Assembly (NCBI GenBank): GCA_003640385.1
Contig: RCAB01000155.1
Coordinates: forward strand, 65,595 to 129,594
Reading direction: 5' to 3'
DNA length: 64,000 nt
From: Setaria digitata
Lineage: Eukaryota; Nematoda; Chromadorea; Rhabditida; Setariidae
Shown here: positions 13,090-27,533 of the stretch, one piece after another
How positions within the stretch are numbered: position 1 is the stretch's first letter
Layout: each line of letters begins with the position of its first letter
The notes under the pieces: generated by a model
What the model was told of the DNA's origin: nothing
What the model saw: the letters and a program-made list of their open reading frames with translations, nothing else
Databases searched by the model: none
Translations under genes and position numbers: made by a program

Positions 13090-15815
13090 ATGGCTGATGA
13101 AAATTCTGAAAACGATGTAAAACCGGACAACACGGAAGGTAAGAAAGAGGATATTATTCGTTTGAATTGTTAAAAATAATTTGAACAATCTTCTCTTCAT
13201 CGTTAGCGCTTTATCTATTAGTGTAAAATTTTTAAAATATCTTTCTTATACTTTCTTATCATTCTGTTAACGATTAACTTTTAATATCAGTTAGATGGAG
13301 AAATAAATAAAAGAAAAAAAATGAGTTCGTATAATAAAAATAAAGAAAAAAATTTAGATAGCATTGAGGAAGGAGTGGAAAGGCTACTGGAAAGGTTATA
13401 CAATCAACCGTTTCATCGTAAATCCGGCAGATATTCGTCCAAATTCAATGATAATCATTTAAAACATGTATGTAGTTTTTTTCTTTTTTCCAAATTTAAA
13501 GGTCAAAATTTTTTTTTCTTTTACAAAATTGAAAATCAAAATAGTTTGCAAAATCAGGATAATTTTCGAGTTTTTGAAAAGATAGAAATGGGAAAAGAAT
13601 GTGATATAAGTGTCCTGGTAGAGTAACAATAACTGAATAAAGAATGGCTAAAAAAAAAAAGAAAAAACCAAAAGAAAGAGGAAGAATAGAATACATTATC
13701 GGAAATGGTAAAAAATATCGGATGTAGCGGCTACGGTACTACAGTAACTCGGTAACATAAAAATTAGGTAATGAATATATACAGCCAATATGTTCTGCCT
13801 TGCCTTGATGAAGTTATCAAGCTGAAGCATTGAATATACGAAATTTTTACCAAAATATTCTGCTATAGTTTTTTTTTTTTTTTTTCGGCAAATTTCGTTT
13901 ACTAAATTGGACTTAATTAATTATCGTGATAAAGAATTTAAAATTTTCACATATGAAGCATAAAAAAAAAAAGGTTGTTTTTTTTTTCTATCGTATTTTG
14001 TAGAGTTTACTACATTCACTGAAAACTTTGAATTATGCAATTGATGAAACGGCGAATATAGTGCGTATAGTAGATTTGGGTCTCGAAGTTCTCGCACAAA
14101 CATGGCAACGAAGAGATGCTGATTCTGAACTTGCTTTTCAGGCAAAATTTTGTATTTGAAAATGAAAAAAAAAAAAAAAAAAAAAAAATTCCATTCACAA
14201 ATTTTAAAATTGAATTTTTTACTGTTTATTTTCTAGGAAATGAAAATAAAAAAATCCTTTTTTAATCTTCTTACTTACAAATTTTACAGGGTTTATTAAC
14301 CGTACTCGAATACTGTCTTGACCGTTCAGCAGCAAGTTATTCATGTTTCGAGCAATTTATCAATGCCCTTGGCTATAATGCAGGACAATTTTGGCGCTAT
14401 GCAGTACCGTATATCTTTGATTCCGATCTAACATACGGTACCAAATTCCGGGACTCATTGTTGTTTAGTTTAACACTGTTCGACATCAATAATGGGAAGA
14501 GTAAGCTGAGGTATGTTGAAATTTTTTACTGCTACAGTAATATAATATACTGATAAAATGATATCATTTTGTTGGTTAGTTTGGTAAATTCTGAAACAAT
14601 GAAGTGAATATCAAACAGAAATTTTGAAGATAATAATTGCTTTATTTTATTTTACCGTTTAAACATATGGATACGGTACATATAATTTTTTTAGATTTTT
14701 TTTTACATTTACATTTAGATTTTTTTATTTAGATTTATTTTATTTTTATTTTATTTTTATTATTTTTATTTTATTTTATTTATTTATTTATTCATTTTAT
14801 TTATTTTATTATTTTATTTTTATTTAGATTATTTTATTTTTATTTTAGATTATTTAGATTTAGTACATTTAGAAATTTGCAATGTGAGCATTTAGTTCAG
14901 AATTATACCTTCTACAGTCTGATCAAAGATTTATAATTAGCAACACTTTTTCTTCATTTATTTTTGCTAATTTTATCGTTAATTAATTATTCAATATCTT
15001 TTTATCAATCATTGCATAACTGTTTGTTGCAAAAATTGTCATTATAATTATACTAACAATTGTAATTTTCCTATTTGTTAATTCGTTCAATCGATCGCAT
15101 TTCATAATAATAATGATAATAATAATAATAATAGTAATAATAATAATAATAAAAATAATAAAAATGAAGAGAAGAAAAAGAAAACTTTTGAACAATTATA
15201 ATCATTATAACAAAATTATCAGGCATTATCATTTTTTTCAGAGAACTATATGCAGCTGTACCGGGTCTTCGTAAATCTCTTCTTGGCGTTCACGCTAAAC
15301 GTTTTGGTGAACGTTTCCATCATCTTCAACGTCGATTAAGTATCAGTCGTGAAGGTTCTTCACGTTCCAGCATTAGCACTTCTACTGATTCAATCTATTC
15401 GAGGTCAAGTAGTAGCAGCGTGATCACCGATCGTTCACAGAGTGTTCCACGTGGTTCGTCTTTTTATTATTTTTGAAATTTATTTTATCACAAAGAATGA
15501 ATGTTTTATTTTATTTTTATTTTTATTTTCATTTTTTAATTAATACAATAACACAATTAATTAGTAGGATATTGTCAGCTGGTGAATTAATTTAAAGGTC
15601 AATTAATTTAAAGGTTATTAATTTAAAGGTTAATTTATTATTTTATCACCACTTTCTATCATTTAGTTTCTTCTTTTGACTGTGCAAAACATTACATAGA
15701 ATTGCACTTTTGTTGTGAATTAGAGTTTCAGCAGTAACCGGAAATTTCAATTTAACCGAATGATGATTTATACCTTCGCCTAACTCTTTCTCTTCTTTTT
15801 TCCTTTTTTCTTTTT

Positions 15816-15846
<31 letters not shown>

Positions 15847-17550
15847 GAGATATTACATTAAATGAAATATTTTAGCACGCGATGCATCGCAAGATAAGCC
15901 CCGACGAATACGTCGATCAATTTCACGTGGTGGTGATTCTGAGAGTAGCGTAAATTCCCGTGAACTTTCGAAAGAAGTAATAGCAAGTGGTGGCCTAGCT
16001 AGCACACATTTTCAGGTGTTCATTTCCTAGTTTTATCAGAAAAAAATTTTTTTTTCTTTTTTAATCGTTAGCTATCATTTTGTGACTTTAATTTGTTGTC
16101 AACTATTTTTTGTAAGACATTTAAAACTTGAAATTAAAATTTTTTATTAATTAAAATAGAATTTTAATGAATCAATTTAACAGTAACGTGAGAAAATAAA
16201 TGCTTAATCATGATATTTTCAAAATTTTTCATTCTTTCCTTCCTTTCTTTTTTTTTTCTTTTTTTTTTCGTATTACTTCAATCATTTATGAAAACTTTTA
16301 GCAACGTGTAATAAACGTTTCTAATGCACCGCCGGTTAGTCTGAAACGAGAAAAAACCGGCGAATGGGAAATTAAACAAGGTTCCGGTGGTTTAGTTTCA
16401 GCAGTTGATCCGGTAATGTCAAAAGATAAGGAAAATGTTTGGCTTGCCAATCTTGGAATGAATTTACATAAAAAACCAAAGTAATTTATCACAAATATTT
16501 GCTGATAAGATAAATGCTGACATAAAAATGATTAAATGATAAAGTAGCAGGTAAGAAGAAGAGAAATAAAAAAAAAAAAGAAATAGAATTTCTTTTTTTA
16601 TTATTAAAAGTAAAATTAGTTAAAAATTTTAATTTAATAAATTATCATTGTTTTAGTTAAAAATTTTAATTTAATAAATTATCATTGTTGAATATTTAAA
16701 ATTACATATTTAAAATTTTATTTGAAAAACAAAATCTTCAAATTATTTAAGACTTAATTTGAAGTCTCCTAAAGTAACTTAAAAGACTTCAAATTATCTG
16801 TAAAAAAAAATATTTTTTTTAAATCTTACATTTGTAATTTTCACTTATATTTTGTTTTTCTTGATGATTCGATCAGGAATTATTCGTTTTGCCACAAGTT
16901 CGATTATTTTACTTATAACTGCCAATAAAATATATTAAAATTCTTATCAGACAGTTAGACAATACAAAAGAATAGTATTAGGAAAAATGAAATTTAATTT
17001 CTTGGCGGATGTAAAAATCCATTTCAAATTTGAATCATTTCTCACTTAAATCTGCTCTAATTTTCCTTTTTAAATATCTACAATGCTAAAATGAAAATTG
17101 AATACTGTGATATCTTCTCGGATTGGAAGAAATAATGAAATATTAGACAATCAAAATTTGTAACTAAAATGAGGCACATTTTAAAACCATAAGAAAAAAA
17201 AAAAATGAAACGAGGAAAAAATGATAATTTAGGAAAAGAAAAAAGCTAGAATTTTTCAACAAAATATTGCATTTTATAGCTCTACAAGCAACTGAAAATA
17301 TTAGTGTAGAAAATTAAAAAGTTAGCTTTTTTTTTTTTTACTTTGAAATTTAAATATGATTGAAAAATTTTAGTTTTTGCAAATTTTTGCAGAAAAAGCA
17401 GAGATCAAAGTGCTCAAAACATACAACCAACAACAAATACCTTGGGTATGCTTACCAAAATTTATTGCAAAAGAAAATGAATTAATTATTTTCAATATCA
17501 TGCTAGGATCTATTTTAAATCAGTTAAATAATTCAAATTCTTATAATTTT

Positions 17551-17584
<34 letters not shown>

Positions 17585-20500
17585 GAAAAAGAAAAGTGAA
17601 TGGAAATGAATGATTTGTAGGATTACCATTACTGAAGCAATCAAATGCCGATGTACTGTTTCATGTACTCGCTGATGAACCAAATGAAATTGAACAAGAT
17701 GCACAACGAAAAGCTGTCCGGTAAAAAAAAAAACAAAATTTTTAAATTTTATTAAATTAATCAGGAAATAAGCAGGAAAAAAAAGGACTGAAAATGAATT
17801 ACAATTAGCTATTAATAATTTAATTAATAGTAGGCTAAATGAATGGAATGATAGTTGCAAGTATTAATATAATCAAACAAAAGAAAAAAAAAAAAATGAA
17901 AAATTTTAAAGCTTACAAAAAAGTGCAAGCTCAGATAATAATAATATAGGACATAATGAAACAATAAATTAAAAGTAGTGCAAATGATAAATATCGTCGA
18001 AAATTTTATCTTATAATTGTAACAATAATTGCATTAATGATATTAATAACAATAATAAGTTGTAATAATAGAAAATAATATCAATAAGTATTTATTAATT
18101 ATGATAGAAGTAATAATAATATTAATAGAAAACCATACTTCTTGATTTCAATAATAACGACAGTGATAATATTTATGACAATAAAAAAATGCCAATGAAT
18201 ACTTATTGACAATAATAATAACAATAATAATAATAATAATACAATAATAATAATAATAACAATAATAATAATAAATAATAATAATAAATAATAACAACAA
18301 TAATAATAATATTAATAGAAACAATAGAGAACCATCTTTATAATTGCAATAATAACGACAATAATAATGGCAGTAACAATAATAATAGTATTTATGACAA
18401 TAAAAAAATGCCAATGAATACTTATTGACAATAATAATAACAATAATAATAATAGTAACAATAATAATAATAGTAACAATAATAATAATAAATAATAATA
18501 ATAAATAATAATAATAACAATAATAATAATATTAATAGAAACAATAGAAGCAATAGAGAACCATCTTTATAATTGCAATAATAACGACAATAATAATGGC
18601 AGTAACAATAATAATAGTATTTATGACAATAAAAAATATCAATAAATTGTTATTAATGACATTAGGATATTAATGTTAATGGAAATAATAAAAGCAATAA
18701 CATTAACTAGAGCAGTGATAAATTCACGAGGAATACATACCGAAAAAGCAAATCAAAGTGAAAAGTTACTTCAATATGCTTCAGTGAGGAGATGTCATTG
18801 CTGGGTGTATTACATAATTACAATAGAGGTAATTACAAATTAAATCCTGTTATCGTGCAAGAAGACGATTATAATGTTTATTACGGTGGCATAAGTAATG
18901 GACTTCTATGGCCTGCATTGCACAATTTGGAAGAATACATTGTCAAAGAGTATGATGAGCCAAAGGTAAGTAATATTATCAGTGTTAATTTAAAAATTAA
19001 CTACTGTACATTTGATAGCACTGGAAGCAACGTATTATATGTTATTGCTTGTTACTGTAGCGCTACAGTAAGACAGAATATGAAATTGATAATATTTTTA
19101 AAATTAATGAAAATTTTGATTAATATGAGATTTGTTTAATTTCTTTTTTTTTTAATTAAGAATTTGAAATTTTTCAAGGTAATGCGTGAACACTGGTACG
19201 CTTATGTTCGAGTAAATTATCAGTTTGCTATCGATGCTGTTAGAAATAGTCGACCACAGGTATATATGTTTAATTTAATTAATCATATTAAATCAATTTC
19301 TAATTTCGACCTATTACTTAATTTTCATTCCAATGAGATCAATTCTAGTCATGAAAATTTTTAAATTACTCCATCAGCACACAGTTTTCATCATTCCGTT
19401 ATTACAATTGTATGTACTAAATTCTTATTTTAAATTTTCTCATAGTGGTTATAATTAAAAAGCAAATTTGGCAAAATAATATTATTAATTCTGCCATACA
19501 TTAATATCCTATTTACAAAGCGAAATCTAACCATAAATGTAAGAATTATCTAATTGTATTAATTATAAACTTGAAACTTTATTTTCTATAATNTTCTGCC
19601 ATACATTAATATCCTATTTACAAAGCGAAATCTAACCATAAACGTAAGAATTATCTAATTGTATTAATTATAAACTTGAAACTTTATTTTCTATAATAAA
19701 AATAGTTTTTTTTTTTTTAAACTCCAATTTTTAGGATTTTATTTGGATTCATGATTACCATCTTATGTTAACTGGTATAATCATGCAAAGTTTCGATGAA
19801 AATCTCGAAGTAACTATTTTTCACTCTTTTTTTTTTCACTTCTGATAATTTTATTCGAATCGTTTTCTTTTGTTTCTTTTTTTTTTTTTTTGCGATATTA
19901 TTTTTCCGAAATAATACTAATAGCTGTCTGAAATACATTTAGCGTAATTACGTAATAATTAATAATTATATTTATCACGCAAAAATCATGTAAATTTAGA
20001 CGTTAGAATTAAGTTTATGTTCTATGTATTTTTCGTTAAACAGTGCTTATCGTTGAAAATGTAAGACTGAATAGTTTCCGAAAAAGAAAGCAAAGTTATT
20101 TCTTTGCATAATTTTTCTGAATAATTTTAATTATTTCAATTCGAATTTTCATTCTCACTACATTGTTTTTCCGGTTGGATTCTTTTTGCACATACCATTT
20201 CAACCACCAGAAAATTTTTTCACCAAATATGCTCTGGTTGGATATCCAGTTTTGCGTGGTTTATTACGATTCACTAAAGTATGTTTTTTTTTTTTTTTTT
20301 TTTTTTGAAATATTTTTTACGAGAATTAAATTTTTTTCACCTTTTCCTTCTTTTTTTTTTTGAAGTTATATATTTAATAGAAGTGATTCTAAAAAAATTA
20401 GTATCATTTATATTGAATATCTTACACTACTGAAAAAAAACCTTCTTTTCAACACTTAATGTTTCACATGATTGTTCATCGTATCTTTTATCCGCTGTTT

Positions 20501-21363
20501 TCTAAAATATGATATGATAAAATGATAAAATAAAACATGCGATACGATACTTCGAGTATACGATAGAAGAAAGGAGTGATAGACAAATCATACTGTGTAG
20601 TAGATGATATTGTATGATGTACATGATATTGTATTTTAAAAAAAAAAATAAAAGAAATTCTAAGATTTGTTTGGAATGAATTTCAAGCATTTAGAGTTTA
20701 AAATCAAATGTATAGTGGAGAAATTTGAAAAAAGAAATTAAACTAAATTACTTAAAAAAGTTTCTTCAGGTTGGATTTCAAACACATCGTGATCGTGATA
20801 AGCTGATCGAATTATGTCGCATTTTATTACCAGCTGCTGAAATTAATTACGATAGTTCAATGGATATTTGCTTTGTAACATATGAAGGATGGACATGTTC
20901 ACTTGGAGTTTTTCCTGTTTCAATTAAAAATGAAGATTTTTTGAAATTTGTTAAGCTAACAGAGACATGTGAACGAGCATCGGAACTACGAAAGCATGTA
21001 AAATTGAAATTATTAATTAGTATAATCAAGAAAGGGAGAGAGAGAGAGAGAGAAAAAAAAAAGAGACCCCTTTTCTTGAATGCATATTTAAATTTTTTTT
21101 TTTTTTTTTTCGATATGCAAAAAAAAAAAGTATTTATTTTGTTAAATATTTTTTTTTTTTTTTTTGAAATTTTTACAGATTATGGGAGCAGATGCACCAT
21201 CAGATGGCCGACTATTTTTTTCCGTTGAACGTTTCGATTATACTAAAGGAATTAAGGAGAAATTATTAGCATATAAGAATTACTTTGAAAAATATCCGGA
21301 ACGTATTGGAAAAGATGTATTATATCAGGTAAAATTAATTTCTATTTTAATTTTTTCATTACT

Positions 21364-21394
<31 letters not shown>

Positions 21395-23052
21395 CTTCAC
21401 TGAATAAATTTTTATCAAAAATATTTTAAAAGAATTTGAAAATTTTTTTCAAAATAATTAATCATATAATATAACAATCAATAAATGATCCATTTCCTTT
21501 CTCTTTTTCACTAAAAAAAAAAAAAAAAAAAGAAAAAAGCAAAAATTAAAATTTTAAAAATAAGCTGCTGAAAAATTTGGAAAAAAAATTTTTTTTTCTT
21601 TTTTTAGGTAGCTGTAACAAATCGACGTGCAGTTGACACCTATCGTACCTATCAGGATGAGTGTATTTTATTAGCTGAAGGTATTAATAAAATTTGTACC
21701 TGTCCAACAAGGCCAAATTGGAAGCCATTAATTTTTCAAACGGAAGGATTACCACGAAAAGAACTTGTTGCATGTTATTTGGCAATGGATATTGGTGTTG
21801 TAGCACCAAAAAAGGATGGAATGAATTTGGTTATATTAAATTTTAATTGATATTTATAAATAATTTTTTTTTTTTGAACATATTTAAAATTTATTTAATT
21901 AGTCGTCAATTTTTTTTTATTTTTATTTCAATTAACTAATATATCATTTGAAAATTTGATAAAATTTTAATAATTTTTGTACTGTTTGTATATTATATGT
22001 TTTTTTTTTTAAATTATTTAAATTTATTTAATTACTTAATGTTATTATCTTTTTATTTCAATTAATTATTGTTTGAAAATTTGAGAAATTTTAAATAATT
22101 AGTATTGCAATGTAGTGGTTTTCATTTTTCTTTTTTCTTTCCTCACTGGAAATAATTTTCATAAATTTTATAGTGTATATGAAAATTTTCATACAAAAAT
22201 TATTTATTATNTTTTTCCCTTTTTTTTTTTTTTTTCTTAAATTTTACCATTGAAAAGCTTTTAATTATGAATTTTATCTAATTATTTTTTTATTAGCTAA
22301 ATAAAAAAAACAATTAGACAAAATTTTATTTAGTGATGAATGAAAATATGTGTGCAATTGAAATATAATTGAAAATTTTGTAGCAATGTGAGAGTTTCTC
22401 AGATTTCTAAGTGGAAATAATCCATTCATTAATTATTAGCATAAAAGTTCTAATGATTAACACTCCAGTAAGATTGCAGTTTCATGCTTTTATTAAAGCT
22501 AAAATTTGAAAAATTCAATGACAACTATTAAAATTTTGTTATTGAATAAAAAAATTTTCTAAAAAATGAAAAAAAAAAATGAATGAAAGGAAAGAAAATG
22601 AAATGATCTAAAATAGCTAGAGATCTAAAATGAAAATTTATCGAACAAATTTTATTAGCACTAAGGAATAAGGCAGGGATTATTACAGATGTTTGTTCAT
22701 TTAGGTTGCCAAAGAAATGTTACTGTGCAATCCGAATGCTGGTCTAATTTTATCAACCGGTGCCGGAAGTGAGGTACAATTTTCTGGAGCAGGTTTCTAT
22801 CAGGAAAATGGTGAACAGTGTTATAAACGGGTGGCGAATTTGTATGATTTGGATAGCTATTCTGATGCATTTTATCAAGCAGCTATTCAAGATTTAGCCG
22901 ATCGACGAATTAAAGGTACTCAGTTGCATAATTTCATCCTGGCTAATGATATCGAGAAATGGAGTGCTGCTTTTCTGGATCCGGCTTGGACGCATCAAGT
23001 AATTCGACCAACCGAGGTACAAATTTCATTCCATTTTTCTTTTAGTATTTGG

Positions 23053-23085
<33 letters not shown>

Positions 23086-23783
23086 TTAAATTAAATTAAG
23101 TTAAACTAAATTGAATAGAATTATTTCAATACTTTCCATTTTTTTCAGTCTTAAATTTGTGCTCCTTACTAATTAGCTACACTTATTGCACATAACTATT
23201 TTAGTGCTTCAGTGTTTTCGTATAATTTCGAAATTTTATGCACTTTATTTGATTATTTCAAAAAATTCTCCTTAAATTTAGAATATTTTCCGTTCTGTGC
23301 AGTTTTTACATGTTAACAATTAAAAAGATAAATAGCTAAAAAAAAAATTAAAAAAAAAGAATAAAAAAAAAAAAGTTTTAAAAATAGGTAAAAACATTGG
23401 AAGATTTTTATACGATAATGCTGCAAACACGTAATATTCGACGTCAAATTGTGGAACGTGTCCTGAAAGGTGTACCAATTCGAACGCATTTTGCAATTTC
23501 ACTCAAAAATGCGCTTGATTCGTTGAAATTAAGCTGTGAAACAAATACAACAATGCTTAATTTACGGACAACATCGGAGGAAAGTGTCGCGGAATATACA
23601 AGTTTTGATATTAGAAATGAATTGGATGAGTTCGAGAAGGATTTATGCTTTTTGAAATTCATCGAAAGCGATAATGTTTACAATGTTGAACAGTTTGTTG
23701 ATGTTTGTATTTATATTATAAATTTCATTTTAAGGATTACAAAATAGAAAAATAAAAAATAAAAGAAAAATTTAACTAATTTC

Positions 23784-23816
<33 letters not shown>

Positions 23817-26800
23817 ATAAATTTCTTTTTCACAAATAAAAATGAATTAAATTGAAATTTAGAAATGTAAAATTTGAGAGGAAGACAGATATAATTTATA
23901 ATATAAACTGATTTGAAATGAAATTTTTTGTCAGTAAAAAGGAAAAAAAAAAAGAAAGAAAAATGATTGCATTATAAAATTTAATTCTCTTATCAGACAT
24001 ATAAAATATTTTATTTAATATGATGCAAATTTTCTTTTTTTTTTTTTCTTTAATACTATTTTATTTGTTTATTTGCAAATTTTTCATCAAAAAAAAAAAA
24101 AATGTCATGAACAACTTTTTCTTAAGTTTATAAAAAATTTCAAACGAAATTTTGCATTTCTTCTTTTTTTTTGGGGACTGTTGAAAAATATCTTTTTGCT
24201 TTTAAAATTTCTAGCTTTACTTTTATAACAAGTGGAAAAAAAAAAACGCATTTTCTATCTTTTATTTTTTCTGCTTTTTAAACTTTAAAATTGGTTAATT
24301 AATTAATTTCTAGCTACCGCATGTTTATCATGAATAATAACCCCTTTAGTATTTGTAAAAAATCACAGAAAGTGATATCATGGCTAGCTTCTTATTTTTA
24401 AAATTGTTAGCTTTCTTTACTTTTATGACAAGTGAACAAAAAAAAAAAAAAGTGGAAAAGAAACAACAAATTAAATTATTTTGATTTTTTAATTTTTAAA
24501 ATTAATTAATTAATTTCCAGACACTACATGCTTATCATCCAAAATCACCAGTAGCATTTAAAGAGGAAGTAGCAGGTGCTGTTGATCTTCTCTATGATGC
24601 TGATCATTTTCAATATTTTTTCACCGATCGTGATGGCACATTGAAATCATATTCATGTAGCTATCAAGCAAGTATACAACCTGCTTATGCTGCTGTTATT
24701 CAGGTCAGGTTAAGTTTATTAACTTTTTTTTTTTTTTTAATTTAAATATTTTTAATTCTTCCTCCTATTTTTTCTTTGTTTAATTTGGTACTATTTCATT
24801 GTTTTTCTTTCTTTTTTTTTTACCTGCGTAATTTGTTATTTTATTAAAATTTTGCTAATTAAAAGTTTTTAAAGAATTTTTCATAAATCTTTCATTTAGT
24901 TAAATGCTTTTCTTTACCTAATCATTTATTTATTTCCATTTCATAATTTATTCTTCTTATTTATATTTTCATGCTGCCAAAAAAAAAAAAAAAAAGAAAT
25001 AATTGTATTTCCTTTTTGTGCAATATTGCTAAAACAAAATTTATTTATTTTTATTAAATTGATAATTTCGAATATAGACTAATTGATTAATTGTGATGTT
25101 AAAATTTTCTCATTGTTTTATTTATTTTTTGGAAATTGCAACAAATTTTATTCATTTAATAAAATTTTTTATTTTTCATTCATTTTTATTCGTTTTTTTT
25201 TTTTTTGTTTTTTTTAAGAAAGATAAATTTAGGCGCAATTTGCTAGACGTTGCGCCCAAACGTGTGCAATCATTACTACATCACCTCTGATGGGTGTTGG
25301 CATATTGGATGTAAGTACGATGCCTGAAGGTATTGCTTTGCATTTATCAATTATTAATTTTCTTATCACTATTTAAATAAAATTTAAAGATTTCAAAAAT
25401 TTTCAAAATCATTGATAAAATTTTTGCTTTTGTTTTTTTTTTTTTGCCTTTCCTTAACAAACAAAAACTTCTAATATTGAAATAAAAAAATCTGAAAAAG
25501 TACACTGGAATCAATTTCATCAATCATTTTTCAACGCAAAAAAAAAAAAAAAAAAAAAAAGAAAAAAATCTTTGTGAAAAGAAAATAACAATAAGATGAA
25601 CAAAATTATTAATAATTATATTCTAACTAAAGAATAAATTGTTTCAAATTTTTACAAAATAATTTAATTAAAAACAAATTTTGAGGTTATTACTATTATG
25701 GTGCTTCCGCGGGGCGGGAATGGTTTATTGATCCGCGGAATAAATTTCGCGATCTTAGTATAACTGCTGATCAACTGCAATTTCTTGACAAGGTATTTTC
25801 GATAATAAATAAAAATTATAATTTCATTTCTGATTTCTGTTTGAAATTGTTTTTGTTTCAAATTAGTATATTTTAATTTTTCCTTAAAATTCAAAATTAT
25901 ATTAATAGGTATAGAAAAAAAAAAAAAAAAAAAAAAAGAAAAAGAAAAACAAATTCTTTTTTTTCATATAATGTAATCATTTTTGTTAATTAATTTATCA
26001 TTTAAAACTATGAGATTAATTCCTTTTTTTTTCTCTCTCTCCCTCTCTACATATTGGTAATAATAATTGTATTGGAATTTGCGTGATAATACAATTATAG
26101 GTGTATGATACGATACAAGAACTTTTAAACACACAAGAATTTAAATATTTCAAATGTGTTGGATCAGGTTTACAGAAGCATTTTGGTCATTTAACAATTG
26201 CATATCAAGATATTTACAATTCGGTGCCCAAGCAACAATCTGATGAGCTGTTTGTTTCATTCCATTTTTCCTTTTTTTTTTCTTTTAAATAATTAATTAT
26301 TTTTAACAAAAATTATCGTTAATTTATTGATATGAAACAATATGAAATGTTGAAATATTGAAAGAGCAAATAAAAAAAAACGTTAAGCTGATAAGAAAAA
26401 TTTATTAATAATAAATATATATTTCTTAACAAAAATAAATTAACATAGTAGCTATTTTGATGCACAATAAAGCAGTTCATCAATAATCAAGCAAGCAATT
26501 CATCAGCAGTAGCGTTATCATGATAACAATCAATNGTAATCATTTCATTTTGACAATAATCAAGCAAGCAATTCATCAGCAGTAGCGTTATCATGATAAT
26601 AATCAATAATAATCATCAGCAATCACGTTGTAAAAGAGATAATCATATTTTGAAAATAATCAAGCAGCTTGTTAATAATCACGTTATTCAGCTGCTAATG
26701 ATTACATTCTCTTGACAATAATAATTATCAGCACTAATTACAATTATCATAAAAATAAATAATCTTAATATCATCTTATCAACGATCGTGATTTTATTCA

Positions 26801-27489
26801 TAGAGTAAACGATTTCTTGGATGAATGTTAATTATTCCGAATGATTCATTCTTTGGCTACATTTTACATTGTAATATGCAATTCTTTTTTCTCGACAATT
26901 TTAAGTCCAAAAAATTGGGACATTTTCAAGTACAAAAATCATGCAAATGAGAAAGATAAACAAAATTAATGTGTTAAAATAAATTTATTCATTTTTATTA
27001 CTGATAAACATTTATTATAGTAGCTTAGGTAGACTGAAAATCAATCAATTTAATAATAATTCTTATCCCGGGAAAGACACTACGAAAATCATTCAAATAC
27101 ATTGAATAAAGTGACTACCTAGACTAAATAATCCTTATTAAAAACTGATAAAATCAACAATTAAATGACATCATCCTGGCAAAAACAACCATTAAATTAA
27201 CATGAAATTTAAAAAAAAAAAAAGTGCATTTTTTCTTTAACGGTAAGCTTAGCATTTGCTTTTTTTCGAAAAGGAAAAATTATTTAAGATTAAAAAAAAT
27301 TCATGAAATTGTCAATGAAATAGATGGAATGCGACGATCGTTGGTGGTAAATGAGGGAAGCACTGATATTAAAATATTTTTGAAGGTTTGTATAGAATTA
27401 ATAAATTGCCATTGTTTAATATAAACTAAAAACTTTTCAGTTTTTAAAATTTCAACGTTTTTGTTCAGTTCACATAGTTTTTTCTTTTC

Positions 27490-27533
<44 letters not shown>

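Noticed and set aside
18148..18414. A Tyr/Ile/Cys-rich minus-strand open frame inside a synthase intron
   Set aside because: It is a translation of AAT repeats and lies wholly within the intron between exons 9 and 10.
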